Shown: positions 8,752 through 19,300 of the stretch, piece by piece | How positions within the stretch are numbered: the stretch's first letter is position 1 | How the letters are laid out: every line of letters starts with the position of its first letter | Source: Helicobacter pylori oki112 | GTDB lineage: Bacteria > Campylobacterota > Campylobacteria > Campylobacterales > Helicobacteraceae | Assembly: GCF_000600085.1 (NCBI RefSeq) | Contig: NZ_CP006821.1 | Location: forward strand, 930,001 to 994,000 | DNA length: 64,000 nucleotides | Direction: 5' to 3' | The notes under the pieces: model-generated | Told to the model about the DNA's origin: nothing | The model's input: only the letters and a program-made list of their open reading frames with translations | Databases searched by the model: none | Program-made: the position numbers and the translations under genes

Positions 8752-10776
8752 TCAATTGCTATTCTGAGATTTTGCTAATGTTTTTTTATAGATTAAACTA
8801 TCCTTATAATTTTCTCTTGCCTTATACATTGTTTTTAGCATTAGTTCATTCTTAGCGTTTGATACTTGCTCCACCACTACAAAAAATCCATTGATTTGAT
8901 TAAAACTCGCTACTACCGGTCTGTTTTGATTATCTTTTAGTTTTAAAGTTTCATTAGCTTGTTTGGATAATTCTCTATAGTTGGCTATGTCTTCGAACGC
9001 TAAGTTTTTGTGTTCTTTTAGTATATGGTTAATAGCTTGATAGTCAATAACCGCTCTTACATCATCTGGATATTTCAATTTCAAATCTTTAGCAAAACTT
9101 GGCTCTATCTTTTCAACAGCTATTCGTTTATGATTTTTTTGAATGTATTCAACCGCTTCTGCGTTTAAATTTTGCATTCCTAAAATAGGCATACTGCTCC
9201 CAGTTCGTGGGCTTTCATCAATGAGTTTTTTAATTTCATCAAAATCAAGTTTTTTGAGCACTTCAGCTTTTATCCCTTTCTCGCTTTCTAACTTAAGAAG
9301 CTTTTTTGCGTTGGCTTGTTCGCTTAAAGGCTCTTGCGTTTTTAGCGCGTTTGTGGTAGGATTAGGATTGTTAAGGTTTGAGGTGCTATAGTTGATGCCA
9401 TCTCTGTAATTGTTAGAGAGTGTCCCAATGGTCTCTAACTCCCTTAAAACCTTTTCATCTGTTTCAAAACTTGTAATCATATAATGATTTTTTAAAGGTG
9501 TATTTCCTTTTTGACTACTTAAACCTACTTCAATACCATTATGTCTTATAGTTGCATGCCCTATATAATCATTATCTTTGATACCTTTTTCTATAACTTC
9601 CGGTATTTGCTTTAATAACTCTTTAGTCCTTTCTTTGGCTTGTTCGTTTGTTAATCCTAACCTTTTGCATTGTTTTTCTCTCTTTTCTAATATATGTGCT
9701 AACCCATAACCGTTGCTATCTTTAGTCTTTGGCGTTCCCCACACAAAATCAATCCCTCCTAAATCCTCCCTATAAGCTGCGCCTGCGACTTGCCCGTTTT
9801 TCTCTTGTAATAACTTCTCTAACGCTTCCTTAGGCTTTAAGGCAAACTCGGGGTAATTAGTGCCAAACTCTTTGAGTGGGGTTGTAGCGCGTTGTTCTTT
9901 AAGAAGATTTTTTGCGTTGGCTTGTTCTAAGGGGCTTAAATGGGTAGGTTTTGGTGGGGTTTCGTTTAAATTTTCGCTTGTTTTTAATAAATCCTCTTGA
10001 CTATTTAGCGGTTTTGGTGTATTATTCTCTCCGTAGACCACTACATCGCTTAACGCGTTGTCGCTCTTAGCGGTTCTGTTCGGCTGAATAAAAGAGTGGA
10101 TAATGTCAGCATCTCTTACATGACTTCTCATATGCCTTTCATTCAATTTTGGTATAAAAGTCCTTAAAATCGTATCGTTATCTTGCGTGATTAGCATATA
10201 TAGGCGCGTATTATTTTCATCTTTAAACGCTTTGATATATTCTTTTTTAAGAGTGCCATCTTTATCTTTAATAAAAATTTCAATGTGAGGCTCTCTAAGA
10301 ATAGGTTCTATTAAGCTAAGAAATTTTAATCTGTCTTGTGAGTTATCTCTTGTTTCTAAATGTTCTAAAAACCTGTCTTTGTTTTCCACGCTCTCTAAAC
10401 TTTGTTTAAACTCTGCAACGCTCATGCCTTTAGGTAATGGTGTGGCGCTATCTTTTAGCTTTTCTTCAATGCCTTGCAAAAAGGCTTCTTTGTCTTTAGC
10501 TTCTACCACTTCAAAAGGGCGCGTGTCTTGCTCTCTTATGCTTTTGACTAAATTACTCGTTTTAGTGGCTTCTTTGATTTCCTCACTCGCTTGTTTAACG
10601 CCGTTATTAAGCTCTTCAATGATTTTAAGCGTGTTGTTGCTAAATTTAGCGTTTTTGGCGCTTAATTCTAAGTTCTTACTAAAATCGCTTATTGTGTGGC
10701 TTCGTTCAAGCGCTCTTTTAATGTGATACTTTAAGGCTGCGCCTGCGGTGGCTTCGTTTAAAGCGTAGCCGCTAAA
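8752..10776 (-). pseudogene. 5'-truncated multidomain DUF3519/PBECR protein remnant
   Basis: The frame is open from the TAG at 10777-10779 down to 8752, about 674 codons, but no ATG, GTG or TTG occurs in the first 89 codons; the first start is GTG 10509 (585 residues) and has no clear ribosome-binding site. The uncovered start (ALNEATAGAALKYHIKRALE) is helical and looks like the interior of a longer protein. Domains from the GTG: a segment around residues 60-135 (FLSLIEPILREPHIEIFIKD ... ILRTFIP), the DUF3519-like domain around 215-345 (FGTNYPEF, AGAAYREDLGGIDFVWG, YGLAHILEKRE), and a third domain near 440-575 (AINHILKEHKN ... NGFFVVVEQV). Similar proteins are carried by H. pylori conjugative elements. 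Most likely it is a stranded C-terminal fragment. Confidence 0.65.
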
Positions 10777-10789
10777 CTAAAAGCTTTTT

Positions 10790-11341
10790 TTAAGAGCGCA
10801 GTTGTTGTAAGGCTTCTTTAATCGCTGCTTCTATGCTGAGATTGGGTTTTAGGGTTTTTAAGACTTGGTTGATTTCAGTGCTTTTAAAGCCCAAACTCTC
10901 TAGGGCTAAAAAGACTTCATTGCGCGCAGGTCTGTTTTCATCTTGAATGAAAAAGCCAATCAAATCTACCATGATCTTATCAGCGAGTTTTTTCCCTATA
11001 CCTGGGACTTGCTGGAGTCTTTTGACTTCTTTAGTGGCGATAATGTTTTCAAATTCATTCGGCGAAAAGCTTGAAAGAATGGCTAAAGCGATACGCCCCC
11101 CTACCCCATTGATTTTTAAAAGCCTTTCAAAGAGGATTTTTTCGCTCTCTTCTAAAAACCCGTATAAAAGATGCGCATCTTCTTTGATCACTTGTAAGAT
11201 TTTCAAACGCGCTTTTTGGCCCGCTTGAAGCAAAGCAGAAGTGCGCATAGAAACTTGTACCCCATAAACAACCCCCTGCACTTCTATATGCGCTTCTAAA
11301 GCAGAGATTTTTTCCACAACCCCTATCAAACCCACTATCAT
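10790..11341 (-). CDS. ruvA: Holliday junction DNA helicase subunit RuvA
   Basis: A 183-residue RuvA that binds four-way junctions as a tetramer and recruits RuvB for branch migration. The N-terminal OB-fold domain ([20 protein letters not shown]) is followed by two helix-hairpin-helix motifs, [15 protein letters not shown] (75-89) and [13 protein letters not shown] (111-123), and a C-terminal domain III that contacts RuvB. Its stop lies only 13 bases from the broken end of the PBECR remnant. It is downstream of the DUF342 gene on the same strand, 24 bases away. Confidence 0.95.
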   Translation of the reverse strand: MIVGLIGVVEKISALEAHIEVQGVVYGVQVSMRTSALLQAGQKARLKILQVIKEDAHLLYGFLEESEKILFERLLKINGVGGRIALAILSSFSPNEFENIIATKEVKRLQQVPGIGKKLADKIMVDLIGFFIQDENRPARNEVFLALESLGFKSTEINQVLKTLKPNLSIEAAIKEALQQLRS

Positions 11342-11365
11342 TTTATCCCTTTTTTATTTCTCGCT

Positions 11366-13210
11366 CTAGCCTTTTATAGCGCTTTTAGGGACTTTTTTGA
11401 TTTTATGGTCTTCATAGATCACATTCACGCTTTCATTATGGCTTAACATGGCGCTCAAGTTGCTCACTTTAGGGTAATTGCGATGATAAATCACGATATT
11501 TTCTTGCTTGAAAGGGTTTTTAGTCGTAATGCTTGCATGCTGGAAGCTGTTTTCTATGCTAATGAGTTTAGCGTAACATTCGTTATTGATTTTTTGCAAT
11601 TCTAACATTTGAGCTTTTAAGATTTTCAAACGCTTTAGAGCAAACATAAACTCGCTATAAGCGTCTTTCACGCTTTCTTGTTGCATTAAAGATCGTTTGA
11701 TTTCTTCAGTGGCGTTTTTAAGCTTTTCCATGATGGCTTGATGGTTTTTGACTAAATGGTTTAAGGACTGGTGCTGAGCGATGATTTTTTTGGATTTTAA
11801 CCCTAACGCATTGAGTTTTTGTTTAGCGATCTTCAATTCTTCTTGGTTTTCTCGCCCCCCAAAAGCGTAAAAAATAAAGCGGTTGCCATTGCCATCCACC
11901 TCATCAATCCAACATTGCTTGGAAAAATACAGCTTGTTATCGCTTTTGAGCTTTTCTAAAGCGATTTCTTTCGCATAGACCACGCTCCCCGCACTCGCTT
12001 CCACTTTAACGCTATTGGCATACACTTTAGCACGCTCTAAATACTTGCACTCAAACTCTTTAGCGTAGCACACGCCCTTATGGTTAGTGATACGCGCTTT
12101 ATTGGCATAGACATAGCTTTCAGGGTGGATTTGCCCCTCTATAGTAATTTCTTTAGCCACTAAGATCACATTCTTGCCCACATTGCCCTTAATGTTAATC
12201 GCGCTCGCTTCTAAAATGAGGTTAGAATCAATCGCATCGCTCAATTCATCTTTAGCTTGAATCTCTAAAACCAACCCGCTCTCCACTCCCCCTAAAAGAT
12301 TAGGCACTTCAATGGATTTGATCCCGTTTTTAAAGATAAAATTTTGCTTAGAAACCAAACGCCCTTTTTCCATTTTAACCCCTTGTAAGGCTTTAGAGTA
12401 ATACACTAAAGCGTTATTTTCTTCTCTCTCTTCAAAAGCGTTTTTGTCATGCCCTATGGGGGTGGGCGAATGGGCAACTTTAGGCAATTCAATATAAAGG
12501 CCTTTAAGGTTACGGCCGTCTCTGCCTTGTTTGGGGTAATTCACGCAAGCGACTTTTTGGTTTTCTTTAGCAATATAATTATTTTCTTTAACAAACGATT
12601 CTTCTTGATCGCTTAGAAAAATGGTATGCGTTGGAAGGTATTCTTCTTCTAATAAAAAATGGGATTGTTCTTCTACATTAGGGATAAAGGTTGAAGAAGC
12701 GTATAAAATAAAGCGCTTGTTTTGGGCTTCTTTTTGATATTTTCTTAATTCTGTTTTTAAATTTTCATACATTTGTGAAAGGTGGCGAAACACCACGCCC
12801 TCAAAGGCTAAACACTCTTTAATATACGCAAACATTTCTTGGTAATGCTCTTCAGTGTCTAGGACAATAAAACACTCGTCTAAAATAATTTCTATTTTGC
12901 TTAAATCTTCATCCACTTCCACCTCAAAAAAGCGTTTGTAAGCGTTTGATTTGATTTTAATGTCGTGAGTTTGATAAAGGGTTAGCTCTTTTTTTTCATA
13001 GTATTCCTCTTCTTCTAATTGTTGCAATTCCCCACCAAAAGCCTCGCTAAAATCGTCTTTAGCACTGTTTTTGATAAAAATAGAAGTTTTTAAAATCTCA
13101 AACCACAGATCTTCTGTTTGCAATTTATTTTCAGCAGCCGCTTTTTTTAATTCTTTTTGAATGTCTTTGCACCGCTCAACTTTTATAGGGGCAAAATGCT
13201 CCAAGCTCAT
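11366..13210 (-). CDS. DUF342 (FapA) polymer-forming protein
   Basis: A 614-residue cytoplasmic protein. The central part contains the right-handed beta-helix-like DUF342/FapA region: alternating short hydrophobic strands such as LILEASAINIKGNVGKNVI, EITIEGQIHPESYVYA and VYANSVKVEASAGSVVYA. A helical coiled coil follows (about residues 460-550). FapA proteins of this kind form polymers; the exact role in H. pylori is unknown. The ATG at 13210 (MSLEHFAPIKVERCKD) is divergent from murJ. Confidence 0.8.
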   Translation of the reverse strand: MSLEHFAPIKVERCKDIQKELKKAAAENKLQTEDLWFEILKTSIFIKNSAKDDFSEAFGGELQQLEEEEYYEKKELTLYQTHDIKIKSNAYKRFFEVEVDEDLSKIEIILDECFIVLDTEEHYQEMFAYIKECLAFEGVVFRHLSQMYENLKTELRKYQKEAQNKRFILYASSTFIPNVEEQSHFLLEEEYLPTHTIFLSDQEESFVKENNYIAKENQKVACVNYPKQGRDGRNLKGLYIELPKVAHSPTPIGHDKNAFEEREENNALVYYSKALQGVKMEKGRLVSKQNFIFKNGIKSIEVPNLLGGVESGLVLEIQAKDELSDAIDSNLILEASAINIKGNVGKNVILVAKEITIEGQIHPESYVYANKARITNHKGVCYAKEFECKYLERAKVYANSVKVEASAGSVVYAKEIALEKLKSDNKLYFSKQCWIDEVDGNGNRFIFYAFGGRENQEELKIAKQKLNALGLKSKKIIAQHQSLNHLVKNHQAIMEKLKNATEEIKRSLMQQESVKDAYSEFMFALKRLKILKAQMLELQKINNECYAKLISIENSFQHASITTKNPFKQENIVIYHRNYPKVSNLSAMLSHNESVNVIYEDHKIKKVPKSAIKG

Positions 13211-13228
13211 TTTTTAATCCTTAAATGG

Positions 13229-13234
13229 TATAAT
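13229..13234 (+). promoter_or_regulatory. -10 box upstream of murJ
   Basis: A TATAAT in the 92-base divergent spacer between the DUF342 gene and murJ, 69 bases before the murJ ATG. It probably drives murJ-cysS. Confidence 0.5.
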
Positions 13235-13302
13235 ATAAGAATTTGAAAAAAGGAATATGCTAACAAAAAAACGCTGAAAATTAGGTAATAAATACAACTA
13301 GT

Positions 13303-14763
13303 ATGCTAAAAAAAATATTTTTAACCAACAGCTTAGGGATTTTATGCTCTAGGATTTTTGGCTTTTTGCGGGATTTGATGATGGCTAATATTCTAGGGGC
13401 TGGGGTGTATAGCGATATTTTCTTTGTGGCTTTCAAACTGCCTAATTTATTCAGGCGTATTTTTGCGGAGGGCTCTTTTTCACAAAGCTTTTTACCGAGC
13501 TTCATACGGAGTTCCATTAAAGGGAGCTTTGCGAGTTTGGTGGGGCTTATTTTTTGTGGCGTTTTATTGGTATGGTGCTTATTGGTGGCATTAAATCCCT
13601 TATGGCTCACTAAACTTCTCGCTTACGGCTTTGATGAAGAAAAACTCAAACTGTGCGCCCCTATTGTAGCGATCAATTTTTGGTATCTTTTATTGGTGTT
13701 TATCACCACTTTTTTAGGAACGCTTTTGCAATACAAACACAGCTTTTTTGCCAGCGCTTATAGTGCAAGCTTACTCAATTTATGCATGATTTTAGCCCTT
13801 TTGATTTCTAAAGAAAAAACGCATTTAGAAGCGTTGTATTATTTGAGCTATGGCGTGCTTTTAGGGGGCGTGGCTCAAATTTTATTGCACTTTTATCCTT
13901 TAGTAAAATTAGGCTTATTGAATTTATTATTTAAGGGGTTGTTGAGCTTTAAAACTAAAAACGCGCCCAAAAAAAAATACCGCTTCAATCAAGTTAAAAA
14001 GGATTTGAAAGCGTTTTTCAAGCAATTCCTCCCCAGCGTTTTAGGCAATTCTAGCGCTCAGATCGCTTCTTTTTTAGACACCACGATCGCCTCTTTTTTA
14101 GCGAGCGGGAGCGTGTCTTATTTGTATTACGCTAATAGAGTCTTCCAGCTCCCTTTAGCTTTATTTGCCATAGCCATATCCACAGCCCTTTTCCCTAGCA
14201 TTGCGATCGCCATTAAAAACCATCAGCAGGATTTAATCTTGCAACGCTTGCAAAAGGCGTGGTTTTTTTTGGTGGGGGTTTTGCTTCTTTGCAGCATTGG
14301 GGGGATAATGTTAAGCAAAGAAATCACCGAGCTTTTATTTGAAAGGGGGCAATTTAGCCCTAAAGACACCCTAATCACTTCGCAAGTCTTTTCGCTCTAT
14401 CTTTTAGGCTTGCTCCCTTTTGGGCTAACCAAACTCTTTTCTTTGTGGCTTTATGCGAAATTAGAGCAAAAAAAAGCGGCTAAAATCTCTTTAATTTCGC
14501 TTTTTTTAGGTTTGGTGGCTTCTTTGAGTTTAATGCCTTTGTTGGGGGTTTTGGGTTTAGCGTTAGCGAATAGTTTGAGCGGGTTATTTTTATTTGTTTT
14601 AACGATAAAAGCGTTTGGCTTTCAATTATTCTTGGGTATAATCAAGAATTTAAAATCATGGCTTGTAATCCTTTTCCTCGCTTGCGTGGAAATCTTATTA
14701 CTCTTAGCGTTCAAATCGTGGGTTACACATTTATATTTATTTTATTATTTTCAAGGTTTTTAA
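13303..14763 (+). CDS. murJ: Lipid II flippase MurJ (MviN)
   Basis: A 486-residue polytopic inner-membrane protein of the MOP/MviN family that flips lipid II across the cytoplasmic membrane. The start contains the family signature SRIFGFLRDLMMANILGAG, with the Arg residues needed in the cavity, then FFVAFKLPNLFRRIFAEGSF. About 14 hydrophobic helices can be counted. The stop codon is immediately followed by the ATG of cysS. With murD and mraY, this is a third peptidoglycan-precursor gene in the window. Confidence 0.95.
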   Translation: MLKKIFLTNSLGILCSRIFGFLRDLMMANILGAGVYSDIFFVAFKLPNLFRRIFAEGSFSQSFLPSFIRSSIKGSFASLVGLIFCGVLLVWCLLVALNPLWLTKLLAYGFDEEKLKLCAPIVAINFWYLLLVFITTFLGTLLQYKHSFFASAYSASLLNLCMILALLISKEKTHLEALYYLSYGVLLGGVAQILLHFYPLVKLGLLNLLFKGLLSFKTKNAPKKKYRFNQVKKDLKAFFKQFLPSVLGNSSAQIASFLDTTIASFLASGSVSYLYYANRVFQLPLALFAIAISTALFPSIAIAIKNHQQDLILQRLQKAWFFLVGVLLLCSIGGIMLSKEITELLFERGQFSPKDTLITSQVFSLYLLGLLPFGLTKLFSLWLYAKLEQKKAAKISLISLFLGLVASLSLMPLLGVLGLALANSLSGLFLFVLTIKAFGFQLFLGIIKNLKSWLVILFLACVEILLLLAFKSWVTHLYLFYYFQGF

Positions 14764-16161
14764 ATGTTTATTTATGATACCAAATTAAAACAAAAAGTCC
14801 CTTTTGAGCCTTTAGTCCAAAATAAGGCGAATATTTATGTGTGCGGGCCTACGGTGTATGATGACGCTCATTTAGGGCATGCCAGGAGCGCGATTGCTTT
14901 TGATTTGTTGAGGCGCACGCTTGAATTAAGCGGCTATGAAGTGATGCTAGTAAGGAATTTCACCGATATTGACGATAAAATCATCAACAAAGCCTTCAAA
15001 GAAAACAAAAGCATTCAAGAATTAAGCAGCATTTATATTGAATCTTACACGAGGGATTTAAACGCTTTGAACATGAAAAAACCCAGCCTAGAGCCTAAAG
15101 CGAGCGAGTATTTAGACGCTATGGTGCACATGATTGAAACGCTTTTAGAAAAAAATATCGCTTATAGAGTCTCTAATGGGGATATTTATTTAGACACGAG
15201 CAAGGATAAAGATTACGGCTCTTTGAGCGTGCATAATAGCAGCATTGAATTTGGCCGTATTGGTTTGGTGCAAGAAAAACGGCTTGAGCAGGATTTTGTG
15301 TTATGGAAAAGCTATAAGGGGGATAATGATGTGGGCTTTGATAGCCCTTTAGGCAAAGGGCGCCCTGGTTGGCATATAGAATGCTCTAGCATGATCTTTA
15401 AAACTTTAGCGCTCACTAACACCCCCTATCAAATTGATATCCATGCAGGCGGAGCGGACTTGTTATTCCCCCACCATGAAAATGAAGCGTGCCAAACCCG
15501 TTGCGCCTTTGGCGTGGAGCTTGCCAAATACTGGATGCATAATGGCTTTGTGAATATCAATAATGAAAAAATGTCTAAAAGTTTAGGGAATAGCTTTTTT
15601 ATTAAAGACGCCCTAAAAAACTATGATGGCGAAATTTTGCGCAATTACTTACTAGGGGTGCATTACCGATCTGTTTTGAATTTCAATGAAGAAGACTTGT
15701 TGGTGAGTAAAAAACGCCTGGATAAAATCTATCGTTTAAAACAGCGCGTTTTAGGGACTCTTGGAGGAATAAATCCAAACTTTAAAAAAGAAATTTTAGA
15801 ATGCATGCAAGATGATTTAAACGTTTCTAAAGCGTTGAGCGTTTTAGAAAGCATGCTTTCTTCTACTAATGAAAAACTGGATCAAAACCCTAAAAACAAG
15901 GCTCTAAAGGGCGAAATTTTAGCGAATTTGAAATTCATAGAAGAACTGCTTGGCATCGGGTTTAAAGACCCTAGTGCCTATTTCCAATTAGGCGTGAGTG
16001 AAAGCGAAAAACAAGAAATTGAAAACAAGATAGAAGAAAGGAAGCGCGCCAAAGAGCAAAAAGATTTTTTAAAAGCCGATAGCATCAGAGAAGAGCTTTT
16101 AAACCACAAAATCGCTTTGATGGACACCCCACAAGGCACGATTTGGGAGAAGTTTTTTTAA
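14764..16161 (+). CDS. cysS: Cysteinyl-tRNA synthetase
   Basis: A 465-residue class I aminoacyl-tRNA synthetase that charges tRNA-Cys. The zinc/ATP region CGPTVYDDAHLGHARS contains Cys27 and the HIGH-type HLGH motif at 36-39; GWHIECSSM and HHENEACQ provide further zinc ligands; the KMSKSLGNS loop is present. Length is as usual. The ATG directly abuts the murJ stop, so it is co-transcribed. Confidence 0.97.
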   Translation: MFIYDTKLKQKVPFEPLVQNKANIYVCGPTVYDDAHLGHARSAIAFDLLRRTLELSGYEVMLVRNFTDIDDKIINKAFKENKSIQELSSIYIESYTRDLNALNMKKPSLEPKASEYLDAMVHMIETLLEKNIAYRVSNGDIYLDTSKDKDYGSLSVHNSSIEFGRIGLVQEKRLEQDFVLWKSYKGDNDVGFDSPLGKGRPGWHIECSSMIFKTLALTNTPYQIDIHAGGADLLFPHHENEACQTRCAFGVELAKYWMHNGFVNINNEKMSKSLGNSFFIKDALKNYDGEILRNYLLGVHYRSVLNFNEEDLLVSKKRLDKIYRLKQRVLGTLGGINPNFKKEILECMQDDLNVSKALSVLESMLSSTNEKLDQNPKNKALKGEILANLKFIEELLGIGFKDPSAYFQLGVSESEKQEIENKIEERKRAKEQKDFLKADSIREELLNHKIALMDTPQGTIWEKFF

Positions 16162-16290
16162 ACGCCTCCAATTTTACCTTTTTACACATTCCAGCCACAA
16201 ATTTCCGCCATGTTACTTTTTAATCCTATGGGTTTTATATTCATTTATCTTAACTTGATAGAAATTGAACATCGGTTGTAGATACTGCAT

Positions 16291-16352
16291 ATTTATAGCC
16301 TTAATCGTAAATGCAACAGAAATTTTCTAGTCTAAAGTCGCACCCTTTGTGC
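16291..16352 (+). promoter_or_regulatory. vacA promoter region and leader hairpin
   Basis: Upstream of vacA a TTTATAG-type -10 candidate lies at 16292-16298. The leader then contains a small hairpin, GCAC (16340-16343) with GTGC (16349-16352) around CCTTT, before an A-rich stretch with the ribosome-binding site AGAAAGGAAAGAA. A 5' UTR stem-loop that affects vacA mRNA has been reported in the literature; equating it with this one is my inference. The exact transcription start is not visible. Confidence 0.4.
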
Positions 16353-16385
16353 AAAAATCGTTTTACAAAAAAAGAAAGGAAAGAA

Positions 16386-19300
16386 ATGGAAATACAACAA
16401 ACACACCGCAAAATCAATCGCCCTCTGGTTTCTCTTGCTTTAGTAGGAGCGTTAGTCAGCATCACACCGCAACAAAGTCATGCCGCCTTTTTCACAACCG
16501 TGATCATTCCAGCCATTGTTGGGGGTATCGCTACAGGCGCTGCTGTAGGAACGGTCTCAGGGCTTCTTAGCTGGGGGCTAAAACAAGCCGAAGAAGCCAA
16601 TAAAACCCCGGATAAACCCGATAAAGTTTGGCGCATTCAAGCAGGCAGAGGCTTTAATAATTTCCCTAACAAGGAATACGACTTATACAAATCCCTTTTA
16701 TCCAGTAAGATTGATGGAGGTTGGGATTGGGGGAATGCCGCTAGGCATTATTGGGTCAAAGACGGGCAATGGAACAAGCTTGAAGTGGATATGAAAGACG
16801 CTGTAGGGACTTATAACCTCTCAGGCCTTATCAACTTTACCGGTGGGGATTTAGATGTCAATATGCAAAAAGCCACTTTGCGTTTGGGCCAATTCAACGG
16901 CAATTCTTTCACAAGCTTTAAGGATGGCGCTAACCGCACCACGAGAGTGGATTTTAACGCTAAAAATATCTTAATTGATAATTTTGTAGAAATCAATAAT
17001 CGTGTGGGTTCTGGAGCCGGGAGGAAAGCCAGCTCTACGGTTTTGACTTTGCAAGCTTCAGAAAAAATTACAAGCCGTGAAAACGCGGAAATTTCTCTTT
17101 ATGATGGTGCCACGCTCAATTTGGTTTCAAGCTCAAATCATAGCGTTGATCTTTATGGTAAGGTGTGGATGGGCCGTTTGCAATACGTGGGAGCGTATTT
17201 AGCCCCTTCATACAGCACGATAGACACTTCAAAAGTAGAAGGGGAAATGAATTTTCGCCATCTCGCTGTGGGTGATCAAAACGCCGCTCAAGCGGGCATT
17301 ATCGCTAATAAAAAGACTAATATTGGTGTGTTAGATTTGTGGCAAAGTGCGGGGTTAAACATTATCGCTCCTCCAGAAGGCGGTTATGAGAGTAAAAACA
17401 AAGATAACCCTCAAAATAACCCTAAAAATGACACGCAAAAAACAGAAACTGAGCCCACGCAAGTCATTGATGGGCCTTTTGCTGGCGCCAAAGACACGGT
17501 GGTCAATATTTTTCGTTTGAACACTAACGCTGATGGCACGATTAGAGTGGGAGGGTTTAAAGCTTCTCTTACCACCAATGCGGCTCATTTGCATATCGGC
17601 GAAGGCGGTGTCAATCTGTCCAATCAAGCGAGCGGGCGCACCCTTTTAGTGGAAAATCTAACCGGGAATATCACCGTTGAGGGGGCTTTAAGGGTGAATA
17701 ATCAAGTGGGCGGTTCTGCTGTGGCAGGCTCAAGCGCGAATTTTGAGTTTAAGGCTGGTGCTGATACCAACAACGGCACAGCCACTTTTAATAACGATAT
17801 CCATCTAGGAAAAGCGGTGAATTTAAGAGTGGATGCTCATACAGCTTATTTTAATGGCAATATTTATCTGGGAAAATCCACGAATTTAAGAGTGAATGGC
17901 CATAGCGCTCATTTTAAAAATATTGATGCCACAAAGAGCGATAACGGGCTAAACACTAGTGCTTTGGATTTTAGCGGCGTTACAGACAAAGTCAATATCA
18001 ACAAGCTCACTACATCTGCCACTAATGTGAACATTAAAAACTTTGACATTAAGGAATTAGTGGTTACAACCCGTGTTCAGAGTTTTGGGCAATACACTAT
18101 TTTTGGCGAAAATATAGGCGATAAGTCTCGCATTGGTGTCGTTAGTTTGCAAACGGGATATAGCCCGGCCTATTCTGGGGGCGTTACTTTTAAAGGTGGT
18201 AAAAAACTGGTTATAGATGAGCTTTACCATGCCCCTTGGAATTATTTTGACGCTAGGAATGTTACTGATGTTGAAATCAACAAAAAAATTCTTTTTGGAG
18301 CCCCAGGATACATTGCTGGCAAAACAGGGCTTATGTTTAATAACCTAACCCTAAACAGCAACGCAAGCATGGATTATGGTAAAGATTTGGATTTAACCAT
18401 TCAAGGGCATTTCACCAATAATCAAGGCACGATGAATCTTTTTGTCCAAGATGGGCGTGTAGCGACCTTAAATGCAGGCCATCAAGCAAGCATGATATTT
18501 AATAATGTAGTGGATAGCGCGACCGGATTTTACAAACCACTCATTAAGATCAATAACGCTCAAAACCTCACTAAAAATAAAGAACATGTTTTAGTGAAAG
18601 CGCGAAACATTGATTATAATTTAGTAGGAGTGCAAGGCGCTAGTTATGACAATATTTCTGCAAGCAATACCAATCTGCAAGATCAATTCAAAGAGCGCCT
18701 AGCCCTTTATAACAACAATAACCGCATGGATATTTGTGTGGTGCGAAAAAATAATACCGATGATATTAAAGCATGCGGGATGGCTATCGGCAATCAAAGC
18801 ATGGTGAATAACCCTGAAAATTACAAGTATCTTGAAGGTAAGGCATGGAAAAATACAGGGATCAATAAAACGGCTAACAACACCACAATCGCTGTCAATT
18901 TAGGCAACAATTCTGCACCTACTGAGAATGGTGGCAATACCACAAATTTACCTACAAACACCACTAACAAGGCGCGTTTTGCTAGCTACGCTCTCATAAA
19001 GAACGCTCCTTTCGCTCGTTATAGCGCTACTCCTAATTTAGTCGCTATCAATCAGCATGATTTTGGCACCATTGAAAGCGTGTTTGAATTGGCTAACCGC
19101 TCTAGTGATATTGACACGCTTTATGCCAACTCAGGCGGCACAGGCAGGGATCTCTTACAAACCTTATTGATTGATAGCCATAATGCGGGTTATGCCAGAA
19201 CAATGATTGATGCTACAAGCGCTAATGAAATCACCAAGCAATTGAATACGGCCACTACCACTTTAAGCAACATAGCCAGTTTAGAGCATAAGACAAGCGG

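Noticed and set aside
16311..16385. Upstream extension of vacA to an earlier ATG
   Set aside because: Adds 25 residues before the known signal peptide, whereas ATG 16386 has the ribosome-binding site and matches the known VacA start.
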